Assembly (NCBI GenBank): GCA_002428525.1
Contig: DIWU01000013.1
Location: 31,469 to 95,468, forward strand
Length of the DNA: 64,000 nucleotides
Source of the DNA: a bacterium UBP14_UBA6098
GTDB lineage: Bacteria; UBP14; UBA6098
Reading direction: 5' to 3'
The notes under the pieces were generated by a model. That model made no database searches. It was given only the letters and a program-made list of their open reading frames with translations, and was not told where the DNA came from. The position numbers and the translations under genes are program-made. Positions 32,789 to 42,593 of the stretch are shown here, in pieces. Position 1 is the first letter of the stretch, and each line of letters begins with the position of its first letter.

Positions 32789-35700
32789 ATGAAAAGAATA
32801 ATTACCGGAATCCTATTCATCGCGCTAATTATGGCAGTGGGCCTTGTGGCGCAAGAGTCCGAAGACACGCCGGAAATTCAAGATATATTGACAGAAGAAG
32901 CCGACGCAACGGCTACCGAAGTCGCTGAAGAGGAAGCGTCTGTTGCGAGGCCGAGTGGACGGCAATCCGGTATAGGGGCTATTAATGAATCCTATGAAGC
33001 CGGTGCCGAGGCGATTCAAGCTGGTAACACCGAATCCGCGATCACGCATTTCCAGTCGGCAGTCACCGCCGCAGAGGCTTTCCTCGGCGGGATCGTTGAC
33101 CCGGGTGAAGAGGCTCAAGCCAAGTATTTCAAAGGCCTTGCACTCTATTACTGGGGCAAGTTGGCCAAGGACGACGGCAAACTCGACGAGGCTTCGGCCG
33201 CTTTCGGCGAGGCGATAAACGCCTTCAGCGCGATAGAGAAACTCGGCCGTTTCTATCTCGATAGCAAGTATCGCAGAGCATTGTGTTCCCTGCGCCAATT
33301 CCAAAACGCCAAGGTCGAGAATACCCAGATTCGCAAGCTCGGTCAAGCCTACGGTGATTTCCGTGACTTCCTCGAGGATCCAGCTCTTCAAGAGGCAAAG
33401 GACGAAATGGCGCCCGAGATCGAGAATGCGAAGTATTATTCCGCATTCTGTCTCCTCAGCCGCGGCATGATCAAAACCTACGATCCTTCGGAGTATAAAG
33501 CCGCAAAGACCGATTTCACTACCGCCGCCGGATATTTCGGAGAGCTTGCCGATGCAAAAAATCAGCAGATAGCGATCATCTCCAAGTTCTCGGAGGGTAT
33601 GACACATTATTGTATCGCAAGGCTTTATATGCAGGTCTCTCCGGATAACTGGGGCGACGCCGGTCTTTCGAATAAAGAGCGCGACGAGGCTATTACCGAA
33701 GCCCTCGGAACCGCGGATACCCGAATCAAGGCCACGAAGAGTTCGCTCGGAGCCTTCGCTACGGCGGCACCTTATGTCGATTTCGCGAATATTTTCATTA
33801 CTATAGCTCGTGGTGCTTCCGGCGAAACCGCCAAGCTTCGCGAGGCCCTCGAAATGCTTTCGAGCCAGTCCGCCTCCGGGACATGGGCGAAGGAAAAGGA
33901 TATGCTCGCCGCAGACGCCCAGATGCTGAGATACCTCTCCGGCGAAGCTAACGCCGGAGCCGCTATTAACGGTTGGAACGCAGTTCTCGGCAAAGATAAA
34001 ATCGCAAACTACTGGGTCGGATGGATTAAATACATCGAGGCCATCGAAGACCCGAACAACTACGGCCAAGCCTCATCGCAGTTCAATAGCTACCTCGGCG
34101 GCGCGGGGTCGTCTGTTCGCGATGCGATTATGCGCGCCGACGCTAAGTTTAGAGATGCCGAGTGTTTGTTCTGGGAATCGACACTCAAAGAGTTAGCGCC
34201 TATGCTTCAGGAGGCAAAGGCCGCCTATGACGCACTTATCTCGAGCAACGGCGCATACTTCCGCTACCTCCCGACCGATGTCATTAAGCAGTGCGAAGTT
34301 CGTATTCAGATCATCGAAGTCCAGCAAAGAATGGCCTCCGGAACCAGCGATATCAACCGCGTCATTACGAACCTTCGTATGCAGGGCTTGAATCTGCCGG
34401 ACGACGCCGCCGCCTACCTCAACTTCGGTAAATACTTCCTCGAAAAAGCCAACAGAGAAGCCGGCGAAAAGCGTATCCGCGATGTCGGCTTGGCTATCGG
34501 CCTTTTCGATTATGTCGCCTCTAACAACACAGTTAAAGCGGAAATCATTCAAGAGGCAAAATTCCTCAAGGGCGTCGGTTATGTCAAAAAGGCGACCGCC
34601 GTTCAGTCGAAGGATGAAGCCTCCTCGGCGATGAAGGAAGCTCAGGATATCCTCAACACCGTCACCGGAAAGCTCGCCACCGAAGCGAAGTATGCCATCG
34701 GCGTCGGTTTCTTCAATATCGAAGATAAGGCCAATGCGAGAAATGCACTGAACAGCCTTAAGGACAATTATATCCGCCCCGGCTATGTTTACGGTATGTC
34801 CAGCGACGGTTGTGTCTCTAAAGGAACCTATCTTCGCAAGGTAATCGCCAGCACCGACAGGTCGGATACATGGCATCTTAAGGCCTCGCTCGCTTTCGAC
34901 GCCCTCGAGTGTAAGGGCAATGTTCCGCCTCAATCGAGCGAACTTAAGCCAATCGGCTCGCCTATCACCTACGAGTCGCTCGCGGACGCGAAGGCTCAGA
35001 TGGACGAGCTTCGCTCGAAGGCCATTCTGATGTGGCAGAAGGTTTCACCTACCATGATCGCCTATCCGGTCGATGATCTCATCCCGGACATGCCTCCGAA
35101 GACGACCATCTTGGTTCAATTCGAGATCGTCGATTCCGAAAACAAGAAGATATCCGGCGATCATGTCCTCTCCATCGACGGCGATACCGGTCTTGCGGAG
35201 AAGGTTGACGGCTCGACCTATCGCGCGACGCTCAGCAGGGCTACCCACAATATCGAGGTCAATATCAAGGGCTATTACAAATTCTCCGAAGAGATGTCCA
35301 TCACAGAGGAGCAGACAGTCCCGCTCGTTATGAAAAAGGCCGTTCGTTATATCAGACGAAGCACGGATGTCGATAATTCCGGCCAACCTATGGCCATCGT
35401 TTCCGGCACCGACCAGTTCTTCGTCGCGAGCAACGAAAAGCGCGCGATCTATAGGCGCAATGTTGCGGGAGATCTTATCGGTTCAATTAATTACAATGAT
35501 ATCGGTGTTTCCGCTGTGACAGGCCTTGCCCTCGACGGCGATTATCTGCTCGTCGTGGACGGAAGAAACGGGCAGGTCAAGCTCTCGACTGTTGACGGCA
35601 GTGATGTTCAGCCTATCGCGGTTAAGGGCGAATCCTACGGCGGAATGGCTTTGGTTAAACCCTCCGCGGCCATTGCTCAAGACGGCAGTTATTATATCGT

Positions 35701-36148
35701 CGATGCCGGAAACGGCCGTGTGGTCGTTTTCGAGGGAGTCAACTTCCGTAACAAGTTCGGCGAGGGCGAACTCGAGCGCCCGATGGGGATTACCTACAGA
35801 GATAGCGATAATCGCCTTCTCGTCACCGATCTTGTTCAGGGTAAGGTTTTCGTCTATTCGAAAACGGGTGAACTCGTCGAGAGCTTTGCCCTCCCCAACC
35901 TGAAGAGCCCCAGTAGTATCTTTGTCGATCCCGAGGGCTTCATTCTCGTTTCCGATTATGTCAGCGGCGCGGTTTACAAGTATTCGAACCGCTTCGATTT
36001 CATCGGAGAGGTTTCCGGCGATCTTACATTGCCGATCTCGATGACCCAGATCGGCGCCGGTCCGGATGCTACCCTCTTCGTCGCGAACAAGAACGCCGTT
36101 GCGGTCTTGAAGGGCGCATGGGATAATGCCTATACGCCTTCGAAATAA
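32789..36148 (+). CDS. Large exported TPR protein with C-terminal NHL beta-propeller
   Basis: The 1119-residue protein has a signal peptide (ending ~VGLVAQ). An acidic Glu/Thr/Ala-rich segment (residues ~22-60) and about 650 residues of TPR-like helices follow (YEAGAEAIQAGNTESAITHFQSAV, AKYFKGLALYYWGKLAKDDG). Next is a small beta domain, PEGA- or transthyretin-like (ILVQFEIVDSENKKISGDHV). The last ~270 residues contain NHL/six-bladed propeller repeats (GLALDGDYLLVVDGRNGQVK, IAQDGSYYIVDAGNGRVVVF, IFVDPEGFILVSDYVSGAVYKY). Such TPR-NHL proteins are periplasmic scaffolds. It lies just after the ExbBD cluster and overlaps the next TPR gene by 23 bases. Function unknown; a structural part of the motor complex is plausible. 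Confidence 0.78.
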   Translation: MKRIITGILFIALIMAVGLVAQESEDTPEIQDILTEEADATATEVAEEEASVARPSGRQSGIGAINESYEAGAEAIQAGNTESAITHFQSAVTAAEAFLGGIVDPGEEAQAKYFKGLALYYWGKLAKDDGKLDEASAAFGEAINAFSAIEKLGRFYLDSKYRRALCSLRQFQNAKVENTQIRKLGQAYGDFRDFLEDPALQEAKDEMAPEIENAKYYSAFCLLSRGMIKTYDPSEYKAAKTDFTTAAGYFGELADAKNQQIAIISKFSEGMTHYCIARLYMQVSPDNWGDAGLSNKERDEAITEALGTADTRIKATKSSLGAFATAAPYVDFANIFITIARGASGETAKLREALEMLSSQSASGTWAKEKDMLAADAQMLRYLSGEANAGAAINGWNAVLGKDKIANYWVGWIKYIEAIEDPNNYGQASSQFNSYLGGAGSSVRDAIMRADAKFRDAECLFWESTLKELAPMLQEAKAAYDALISSNGAYFRYLPTDVIKQCEVRIQIIEVQQRMASGTSDINRVITNLRMQGLNLPDDAAAYLNFGKYFLEKANREAGEKRIRDVGLAIGLFDYVASNNTVKAEIIQEAKFLKGVGYVKKATAVQSKDEASSAMKEAQDILNTVTGKLATEAKYAIGVGFFNIEDKANARNALNSLKDNYIRPGYVYGMSSDGCVSKGTYLRKVIASTDRSDTWHLKASLAFDALECKGNVPPQSSELKPIGSPITYESLADAKAQMDELRSKAILMWQKVSPTMIAYPVDDLIPDMPPKTTILVQFEIVDSENKKISGDHVLSIDGDTGLAEKVDGSTYRATLSRATHNIEVNIKGYYKFSEEMSITEEQTVPLVMKKAVRYIRRSTDVDNSGQPMAIVSGTDQFFVASNEKRAIYRRNVAGDLIGSINYNDIGVSAVTGLALDGDYLLVVDGRNGQVKLSTVDGSDVQPIAVKGESYGGMALVKPSAAIAQDGSYYIVDAGNGRVVVFEGVNFRNKFGEGELERPMGITYRDSDNRLLVTDLVQGKVFVYSKTGELVESFALPNLKSPSSIFVDPEGFILVSDYVSGAVYKYSNRFDFIGEVSGDLTLPISMTQIGAGPDATLFVANKNAVAVLKGAWDNAYTPSK

Positions 36149-37715
36149 TAGAATATCATCTATACTCATCCTCGCGGGGGGGCTTTTTCTCAATAAAGCC
36201 CCCCTTTTAGGTCAATACACCATCGATCTGACCGACGGCATCTGCTCCGAGGGGTTTTTATCCTCGGCTGAGCAGGTTGCGAGGTCATATTCCGACGATC
36301 TCGGCGCACCACCTATGCTCTCGGAGATAATCGACTCATCCTTCGCCTCCGAAGACCATATCTCTACAGTGCTTTACCTCTTCATCGCGCATTTCGCATA
36401 TGGCCTCGAGGATAAGTATATAGCCGATATTGCCTCGGTTTTCCAAGCGGCGGGATGCTTTAGAATATCGGACTCGCTTTATCGAGTGCATATCGACGCT
36501 AATCCGCGCGATTTCAGAGCAATCGGAAATCATGCCCTGCTTTTAGCTCAATATTGGAAGTTCACGGAATCGCGGCAGATCATTCAGGACAATATCGGCA
36601 GGTTTCGAGGTGAGGGCAAAACCGCTCTTCAGCGCGATCTCGGGCTGGTAATGATTTCGGAGTTTGTAAAAAACGGCAATGAGAAAGCGCTTTCCGAGGC
36701 CTTCGAGGCGTTTCGAAGGGCGAGGTTCGGGTCGGGGAGGTCGCCGACAGTGGTTCGTAGAGGTGTTGTCGAGCTTAAGGTCGCGCCGGTCGAACAAACC
36801 GAGCCCGGCAAATACCGTTTCACGGTCGCGGTCGAACATGCCGCCGGTTCGGACATCATCCTGCTTTCGATTCGCGGGCGGGCCTTTTTTGGCCGAGAGA
36901 TGAACGCGGTTTTGCGAGAAGTCGATCATCTGCAAATAGAAAGGCTATTCGGCGATATATACTTAGCCCCGGGGGATAAGCTTTATAGCGAAGTCGGGGC
37001 CTTTGAGATAATCGGCGACTTGGGAGAATTTGCACCGTTTTACGACGGCGGAATCGAACTCGAGTTGGAAGCCATCTTTCCCGACGGTTCAAAACGAACC
37101 TTCAAACATCCGCAAGTGATGCTTACGACTAAGCCCGTCGGTTTGAACCATATAACGAGCGAGCTTTTCTACGGCAACGGCGAATGGGCGCTTTCGCTGA
37201 TGGAATCGATGAACGACACGGGCGCGGCCTTGCCGCCACTTTGGCGTGAATCGGCCTATCTCGCTACTGCACTCGAAGACTCCACTCAATGGGTCGAGGC
37301 GGTCGAATTTGTCGATTCGCTTCTTAATCTAAAAATCTATCCGAATCTCTGGGTTTATCGCGGAGCCTTGGACTATCTGCTCGGGAATTATGTTTCCGCG
37401 CGCCATCCCCTGCAACAGGCCATCGAGAGCGATCCAAACAATTATTGGGCATATCACAACCTCGCCCTTGTCGAATATGAACTCGGCAACCTCGAGAGAG
37501 CCGCCGAGCTATTCATCAAAACAGCGCAGATGAACCCCGAGATGAGCCCGGACTTCATCCTTGCCGGCTTGGTTTATGAGAATTTAGGGCAAGACGAGTT
37601 GGCACTGAGATACCTTAGAGCCGGCCACAATAACTCCGCCTTCCGATCGGAAGAGGTCAAGGCTTGGATTCGCGACCTCGAGAGTAAGCTTGGTATAATC
37701 ACCGGAGATAACTGA
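36126..37715 (+). CDS. Exported TPR protein
   Basis: The 529-residue product begins with a basic N-terminus and a hydrophobic stretch (ISSILILAGGLFLNKAPLLGQ) that fits a signal peptide. An N-terminal helical domain is followed by a beta-rich middle (residues ~220-340: VRRGVVELKVAPVEQTEPGKYRF, LSIRGRAFF). The C-terminal part has clear TPR repeats (NYWAYHNLALVEYELGNLERAAELFIKTAQMNPE, FILAGLVYENLGQDELALRYL). It overlaps the TPR-NHL gene by 23 bases in another frame, so the two are likely coupled. The exact role is unknown. Confidence 0.78.
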   Translation: MPIRLRNNRISSILILAGGLFLNKAPLLGQYTIDLTDGICSEGFLSSAEQVARSYSDDLGAPPMLSEIIDSSFASEDHISTVLYLFIAHFAYGLEDKYIADIASVFQAAGCFRISDSLYRVHIDANPRDFRAIGNHALLLAQYWKFTESRQIIQDNIGRFRGEGKTALQRDLGLVMISEFVKNGNEKALSEAFEAFRRARFGSGRSPTVVRRGVVELKVAPVEQTEPGKYRFTVAVEHAAGSDIILLSIRGRAFFGREMNAVLREVDHLQIERLFGDIYLAPGDKLYSEVGAFEIIGDLGEFAPFYDGGIELELEAIFPDGSKRTFKHPQVMLTTKPVGLNHITSELFYGNGEWALSLMESMNDTGAALPPLWRESAYLATALEDSTQWVEAVEFVDSLLNLKIYPNLWVYRGALDYLLGNYVSARHPLQQAIESDPNNYWAYHNLALVEYELGNLERAAELFIKTAQMNPEMSPDFILAGLVYENLGQDELALRYLRAGHNNSAFRSEEVKAWIRDLESKLGIITGDN

Positions 37716-37754
37716 AACCCTCAGTCTCAGCAGAATAATTCAAAGACGAGGCCT

Positions 37755-38660
37755 TTAGTCAACAACGACCTCGGGAGTGATATATGTCTTCGGGTCAACA
37801 GGCCTTCCGGAAACCCGCACCTCATAATGAAGGTGAACACCGGTCGTGTTGCCCGAGTTACCGCAGGTTCCAATAATATCGCCGCGTTTGACCGACTGGC
37901 CGGGGCGCACCTTGATATCTTCGAGATGGGCGTAGTGGGTCTCGTAATATGAGTGGTTGATCTTTACAGTTTTGCCGTAACCGTGATACCAACCTGAAAA
38001 ACGGACCTTGCCGTCGGCTGTGGCGCGGATAGGCGTCCCTTTGCGGGCGCAAATATCGATTCCTTCGTGCATCTTCCAAAGGCCGGTGAAGGGATCCAGC
38101 CGCTTACCGAAGCCGGAACTGACATAACCGCGCATCGGCCATATCGAAGGCGTATGGTCGAACACCGAACTGCGTTTCACAAAATGCTCTTTCGCGGCCT
38201 CGATCGATTTATTCTCGGCCCTTGCGGCGACAATGAGCGAATCGAGCTTTCGATCTATTTCCTTAGCACGGGCGTAAATTATCGGTTTGTGGGGATCGAG
38301 GATATCCAGCTCCGGACCGCCGATGCCGTAGGAAAAATCGGATGCATCGAGCTGGGGGAGGTCGGCGAAATCTCTGATGTCGGAATTGACCGAATGGAGC
38401 TTGCTTATAATATACGCGAGCGAATCCGCGCGTTGCGACATTCTGTCGAGGTTCTCTGAGAGTTCGGTGTTGTATTTATTCGAGGACTGGTTTTGGATCA
38501 CCTTTCCCATAAAAAGGAAATTGAACCCGAAGATGGCCAAGTTGATCAAAATAAGGGCCCCGACGGCGAGCAGAACCCACCTGAGCCGGGACCCTTCTAT
38601 TCTCAGTTGCCTTACTTTGCCTGAGTGAGGCGGAACTATTTGGAAACTATACTTCCCCAT
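37755..38660 (-). CDS. M23-family peptidase with N-terminal membrane anchor
   Basis: This periplasmic, inner-membrane-anchored peptidoglycan endopeptidase has about 301 residues. It starts MGKYSFQIVPPHSGKVRQLRI, a basic/beta N-terminus typical of the MepM/bactofilin-associated group, and has one membrane helix (residues ~31-50). A coiled-coil linker (to ~170) precedes the LytM domain. All zinc-site residues are present: HEGIDI, HYAHLE and the intact GVHLHYEV. An in-frame TTG four codons upstream is possible, but neither start has a strong ribosome site. It is the last gene of the metG operon. No bactofilin gene follows; it converges with the TPR gene across a 39-base gap in which I see no clear terminator. 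Confidence 0.92.
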   Translation of the reverse strand: MGKYSFQIVPPHSGKVRQLRIEGSRLRWVLLAVGALILINLAIFGFNFLFMGKVIQNQSSNKYNTELSENLDRMSQRADSLAYIISKLHSVNSDIRDFADLPQLDASDFSYGIGGPELDILDPHKPIIYARAKEIDRKLDSLIVAARAENKSIEAAKEHFVKRSSVFDHTPSIWPMRGYVSSGFGKRLDPFTGLWKMHEGIDICARKGTPIRATADGKVRFSGWYHGYGKTVKINHSYYETHYAHLEDIKVRPGQSVKRGDIIGTCGNSGNTTGVHLHYEVRVSGRPVDPKTYITPEVVVD

Positions 38661-38700
38661 TATTGCAAACAATAATGATTCTTTGCACTCCGGTCAAGGA

Positions 38701-39798
38701 CTAATATTTTATCTTCTCTATCGCTTTAAAATCAAGCGCTTTGACGGTCTCGACGAGCAAAGCGATGAGATTATCGACATCGTCGCGGTGGAGAATGCTG
38801 TAATGGCTGTGAATATACCTCGTCGCGATGCTGAGCGTGAGGCTCGGGATGCCGTTTCTGGTGGTCGCAAAACGGCCGCCGTCGGTTCCGCCCTTGCTGA
38901 GGCTTCCCATCTGGTAGGGGATGCCCTTTTTGTCGGCGATTTCCAAGACGAAATCGAGAAGCCTCGGGTTCGGGAGCAGGCTTCCGTCCATAACGCTGAT
39001 GGATGGGCCTTTACCGATCTTCTCGCCCCACTCGGAGTTCGGGCTTCCCGGGATGTCCGCCGCGAGCGTGACATCAATCGCGATGGCGATGTCCGGATTG
39101 ACGAAATAAGCGCAGGTTCCGGCGCCGCGAAGGCCGACCTCTTCCTGAACTGATCCGCCGGCGTAAAGCGTGTTCGGGTGCTTTTGGCCCTTTAGAGCTT
39201 TCGCGACCTCGATCGCAACCGCGACGCCTATGCGGTTGTCCCAAGCCTTTGCCATGAGGAACTTGCCGTCGGGGCCGAGCTTCTCGAACTGGGCGTAGGG
39301 GACCACCGGGTCGCCGACGCGGACGCCGAATTTCTTGTAGGCCTCGTTGTCCTCGGAGGCGCCGATGTCGATATAGAGGTCTTCGATCTCCATAACCTTG
39401 GTGCGTTCCTCGGGCTTGAGTGAATGCGGCGCCTTCGAGCCGATTAGGCCGTGAACGAGCTTGCCTTCGCGCGTCTTGATGACGACGCGCTGGCTGAGGA
39501 GCACATGCGGCCACCATCCGCCGAGGGGGTTGATCTTGAGATAGCCGCCCTTTGTGACGCCGGCGACCATAAAGCCGACCTCGTCCATATGGCCGGCGAT
39601 AAGGATGCTCGGTGTTTCGGACGCACCGACCAATTTGCCGACTGTGCTACCGAGGCCGTCGCGCATAACTTCGCAGAAACCGCCGAGGTGTTTTTCGACG
39701 ATAACGCCGACCTCGTCCTCGAACCCGCTCGGGCCGAATGCGTCTGTTATCTCCTGAAGGAACAGCTCGCGTTCGTCCATTTTAATAGCCTTCGCCAT
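38701..39798 (-). CDS. M42-family metallo-aminopeptidase
   Basis: This cytoplasmic dinuclear-metal aminopeptidase (TET/FrvX family, 365 residues) trims short peptides. Visible metal and catalytic residues are GHMDEVGF (His, catalytic Asp), AWDNR (bridging Asp), VQEEVG (Glu base and ligand), AIDV (Asp) and RYIHSHYS (last His). AAAGGA precedes the ATG. The gene follows ppdK by 23 bases and precedes an M23 peptidase, which suggests an operon grouped by growth rather than by pathway. Some relatives are annotated as endoglucanases; the aminopeptidase call is better supported by family structure. Confidence 0.94.
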   Translation of the reverse strand: MAKAIKMDERELFLQEITDAFGPSGFEDEVGVIVEKHLGGFCEVMRDGLGSTVGKLVGASETPSILIAGHMDEVGFMVAGVTKGGYLKINPLGGWWPHVLLSQRVVIKTREGKLVHGLIGSKAPHSLKPEERTKVMEIEDLYIDIGASEDNEAYKKFGVRVGDPVVPYAQFEKLGPDGKFLMAKAWDNRIGVAVAIEVAKALKGQKHPNTLYAGGSVQEEVGLRGAGTCAYFVNPDIAIAIDVTLAADIPGSPNSEWGEKIGKGPSISVMDGSLLPNPRLLDFVLEIADKKGIPYQMGSLSKGGTDGGRFATTRNGIPSLTLSIATRYIHSHYSILHRDDVDNLIALLVETVKALDFKAIEKIKY

Positions 39799-39821
39799 GA
39801 TCTATCCTTTCATAAAGATGG

Positions 39822-42569
39822 TTAATTCCTGAGCGCCGCCTGAGCCGCCGCGAGTCTCGCGACGGGGACTCTATAGGGACTACAACTAACATAATTCAGG
39901 CCAACTCTGTGGCAAAAATCGATAGAATTCGGCTCGCCGCCGTGTTCGCCGCAGATTCCCGCCTTGAGGTTGGGCCTTGTTTTTCTGCCGAGCTCGACCG
40001 CGATCGACACTAACTTGCCGATGCCATTTTGGTCCAGCGACTGGAAGGGATCGACATCGTAAACCCCGAGCTTGAGATAGTCCGGGAGGAACTTGCCTGC
40101 GTCGTCGCGGGAGAAGCCGCAACCCATCTGCGTGAGGTCGTTCGTGCCGAAGCTGAAGAACTCCGCCGCGACCGCGATCTCGTCGGCTGTGACCGCCGCG
40201 CGGGGGATCTCGATCATCGTCCCGACTAAGTAGGGGATATCGGACTTCGTCAGCTTGGCCTCATCGAGAACCTCCTCGGCCGTCTTCACGACGACCTTCT
40301 TCTGAAGTTCGAGTTCCTTGACATTGCCGACAAGCGGGATCATGATCTCGGGGTGAACCTCGATGCCCTGCTTATAGACCGCGACCGCGGCCTCCATAAT
40401 CGCCCGGGCTTGCATTGCGGTGATTTCGGGATAGGTGATTCCGAGCCGGCAACCGCGGTGGCCGAGCATCGGGTTCGATTCGTGGAGGCTATCGACCTTT
40501 TTCTTGATCACCTCGGGTTTGACCCCGATCTGCTCTGCGACCTGCTTCTGGCCCTCAGCGTCGTGGGGGAGGAACTCGTGAAGCGGCGGATCGAGCGTGC
40601 GGATCGTGGCCGGCCGGCCCTCGAGCGCGCGGAAGATGCCCTCGAAATCGGCGCGCTGAATCGGCAAAATCTTATCGAGCGCCTTTTTACGGCCTTCGAC
40701 ATCAGCGGCGACAATCATCTCTCGGAATGCGATAATTCTGTCGCCCTCGAAGAACATATGCTCCGTCCTGCAAAGCCCGATCCCCTCCGCTCCGAACTTG
40801 ACGGCGACGGCGGTGTCGCGCGGGGTGTCGGCGTTTGTGCGGACACCGAGCCTTCGGACCTCGTCGGCCCAACCCATAAATTTTTCATATTGAAGATAGA
40901 GCAGGGATTCCTCGGCGGGAAGAGTGCCGTTCAACACTTGCAGGATTTCCGAGGGTTTCACGGAAATCGGCCTGCCGTAAACCTCGCCGGAAAAGCCGTC
41001 GATAGAGACGAAATCGCCCTCTTTGAAGGTTTTGCCGGCGACCTTGAGAGTGCCTTCTTTGTAATCGATGACCAGCTCGCCGGCGCCTGCAACGCAGGGA
41101 ACACCCATTCCGCGAGCGACGACCGCCGCGTGCGAGGTCATTCCTCCGCGGGCGGTGAGGATACCCTTCGAGATAGCCATACCGCCGATATCCTCCGGTG
41201 TGGTCTCGATTCTTGTCAGGATGACACAGGCTTTGCGGTCGATATAGGCCTTGCGCTCGTGCTTCGGGAGCTTGGCCGCCTCGGCCTTAACTTTCGCGAT
41301 AAATTCCTCTGCGTCCTCGGCGCTGAACATGATAGCGCCGGTGGCGCCGCCGGGGGAGGCCGGAAGTGCGTGCGCGATGACTGTTCCTTCTTCGCGCGCC
41401 TTCTTTTGATCCTTCGAATCGAGGACCGGCGCGAAGAGCTGGTTTAGCTGGTCGGCCGGGACGCGCATAATCGCCTCTTCCTTGGAGATGAGGCCCTCTT
41501 CGGCCATCTCGACCGCGGCGCGGAGGGCCGCGAAGATTGTCCGCTTGCCGGAGCGCGTCTGGAGCATCCAGAGCTTATTGTTTTCAATAGTGAACTCGAC
41601 ATCCTGCATATCGCGGTAGCGGTTTTCGAGTTTCTCGCGTATCTGCAGTAGCTCGTCGTAGGCCGCAGGCATTTGCTCGTGGAGCTTGCTGATCGGGTTC
41701 GGTGTGCGGATTCCCGCGACGACATCCTCGCCCTGAGCGTTCATGAGATATTCGCCGTAGAAGCAGTTCTCGCCGGTCGAGGGATTTCTCGTGAAGGCGA
41801 CGCCTGTGCCGCAGTTTTCGCCCATATTTCCGAAGACCATGGCCTGAACATTGACTGCGGTTCCCAAGAGGCCGCGGATATTCTCCATCTTGCGATAGTA
41901 AATCGCCCTTGGGTTGTTCCAGCTTCCGACGACCGCTCCGATCGAGCTTTTCAACTGCTCGAACGGCTCTGTCGGGAACTGTCTGCCGGTGGTTTTCTCG
42001 ACGATCTTGAGATATTCCGCGACGAGCTCTTTGAGGTCGGCGGTGGTTAAGTCCATATCGTGCTTGACCTTACGAGCGTCCTTCTTGGCTTGGATCGCCT
42101 TCTCGAACTCCTCGTGCGGAACCGACATCACGACATCGGCGAACATATTGATGAACCTGCGATAGGCGTCCCAAGCGAAGCGTTCGTTGCCGGACTTCTT
42201 CGCCAAGCCCTCGACGGTCTCGGGGTTCAGGCCGAGGTTGAGGACAGTGTCCATCATCCCCGGCATCGAGGCCGCCGCACCGGAGCGCACAGAGACGAGA
42301 AGCGGGTCCTCGCTGTCGCCGAACTTCTTGCCCATATGCTGTTCGAGCTTTTCGAGGTATTTTTCAACCTCTTCCCAGAGGCCCTCGGGATAGGTCTCGT
42401 TATTTTTGTAATAATAATCGCAAACATGCGTGGAAATCGTGAAGCCGGGCGGAACCGGCAGGCCGAGTATCGACATCTCGGCGAGATTCGCGCCCTTTCC
42501 GCCAAGGATTTCCTTCATGCTCGCGTCGCCTTCGGTCGAATGAGATCCGAAGAAATAGACATACTTCAT
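39822..42569 (-). CDS. ppdK: Pyruvate, phosphate dikinase
   Basis: This enzyme interconverts pyruvate, ATP and phosphate with PEP, AMP and pyrophosphate, so it can work in glycolysis or gluconeogenesis in anaerobes. The 915-residue length is slightly above the usual ~880. Domains in order are the nucleotide-binding domain (LGGKGANLAEMSILGLPVPPG), the swivelling domain with the phosphohistidine motif GGMTSHAAVVARGMG, and the C-terminal PEP/pyruvate barrel (MLGHRGCRLGITYPE, FFSFGTNDLTQMGCGFSRDD, GICGEHGG). AGGAGG lies ten bases upstream of the ATG. It lies 24 bases after purF and 23 bases before the M42 gene. All core motifs are intact. Confidence 0.97.
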   Translation of the reverse strand: MKYVYFFGSHSTEGDASMKEILGGKGANLAEMSILGLPVPPGFTISTHVCDYYYKNNETYPEGLWEEVEKYLEKLEQHMGKKFGDSEDPLLVSVRSGAAASMPGMMDTVLNLGLNPETVEGLAKKSGNERFAWDAYRRFINMFADVVMSVPHEEFEKAIQAKKDARKVKHDMDLTTADLKELVAEYLKIVEKTTGRQFPTEPFEQLKSSIGAVVGSWNNPRAIYYRKMENIRGLLGTAVNVQAMVFGNMGENCGTGVAFTRNPSTGENCFYGEYLMNAQGEDVVAGIRTPNPISKLHEQMPAAYDELLQIREKLENRYRDMQDVEFTIENNKLWMLQTRSGKRTIFAALRAAVEMAEEGLISKEEAIMRVPADQLNQLFAPVLDSKDQKKAREEGTVIAHALPASPGGATGAIMFSAEDAEEFIAKVKAEAAKLPKHERKAYIDRKACVILTRIETTPEDIGGMAISKGILTARGGMTSHAAVVARGMGVPCVAGAGELVIDYKEGTLKVAGKTFKEGDFVSIDGFSGEVYGRPISVKPSEILQVLNGTLPAEESLLYLQYEKFMGWADEVRRLGVRTNADTPRDTAVAVKFGAEGIGLCRTEHMFFEGDRIIAFREMIVAADVEGRKKALDKILPIQRADFEGIFRALEGRPATIRTLDPPLHEFLPHDAEGQKQVAEQIGVKPEVIKKKVDSLHESNPMLGHRGCRLGITYPEITAMQARAIMEAAVAVYKQGIEVHPEIMIPLVGNVKELELQKKVVVKTAEEVLDEAKLTKSDIPYLVGTMIEIPRAAVTADEIAVAAEFFSFGTNDLTQMGCGFSRDDAGKFLPDYLKLGVYDVDPFQSLDQNGIGKLVSIAVELGRKTRPNLKAGICGEHGGEPNSIDFCHRVGLNYVSCSPYRVPVARLAAAQAALRN

Positions 42570-42593
42570 TCTAAAAAAGCCTCCTAATTGGTA

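Noticed and set aside
32825..34069. A 414-residue open frame on the minus strand inside the TPR-NHL gene
   Set aside because: Antisense to a well-supported gene; no start signals, no hydrophobic segments and no known motif.
37716..37754. Possible bidirectional terminator between the convergent TPR and M23 genes
   Set aside because: No stem of useful length followed by a T-run is present in either direction.
40353..41447. A 364-residue open frame on the plus strand inside ppdK
   Set aside because: Antisense to a textbook PPDK with all motifs; low-complexity Asp/Arg/Glu composition typical of antisense frames.
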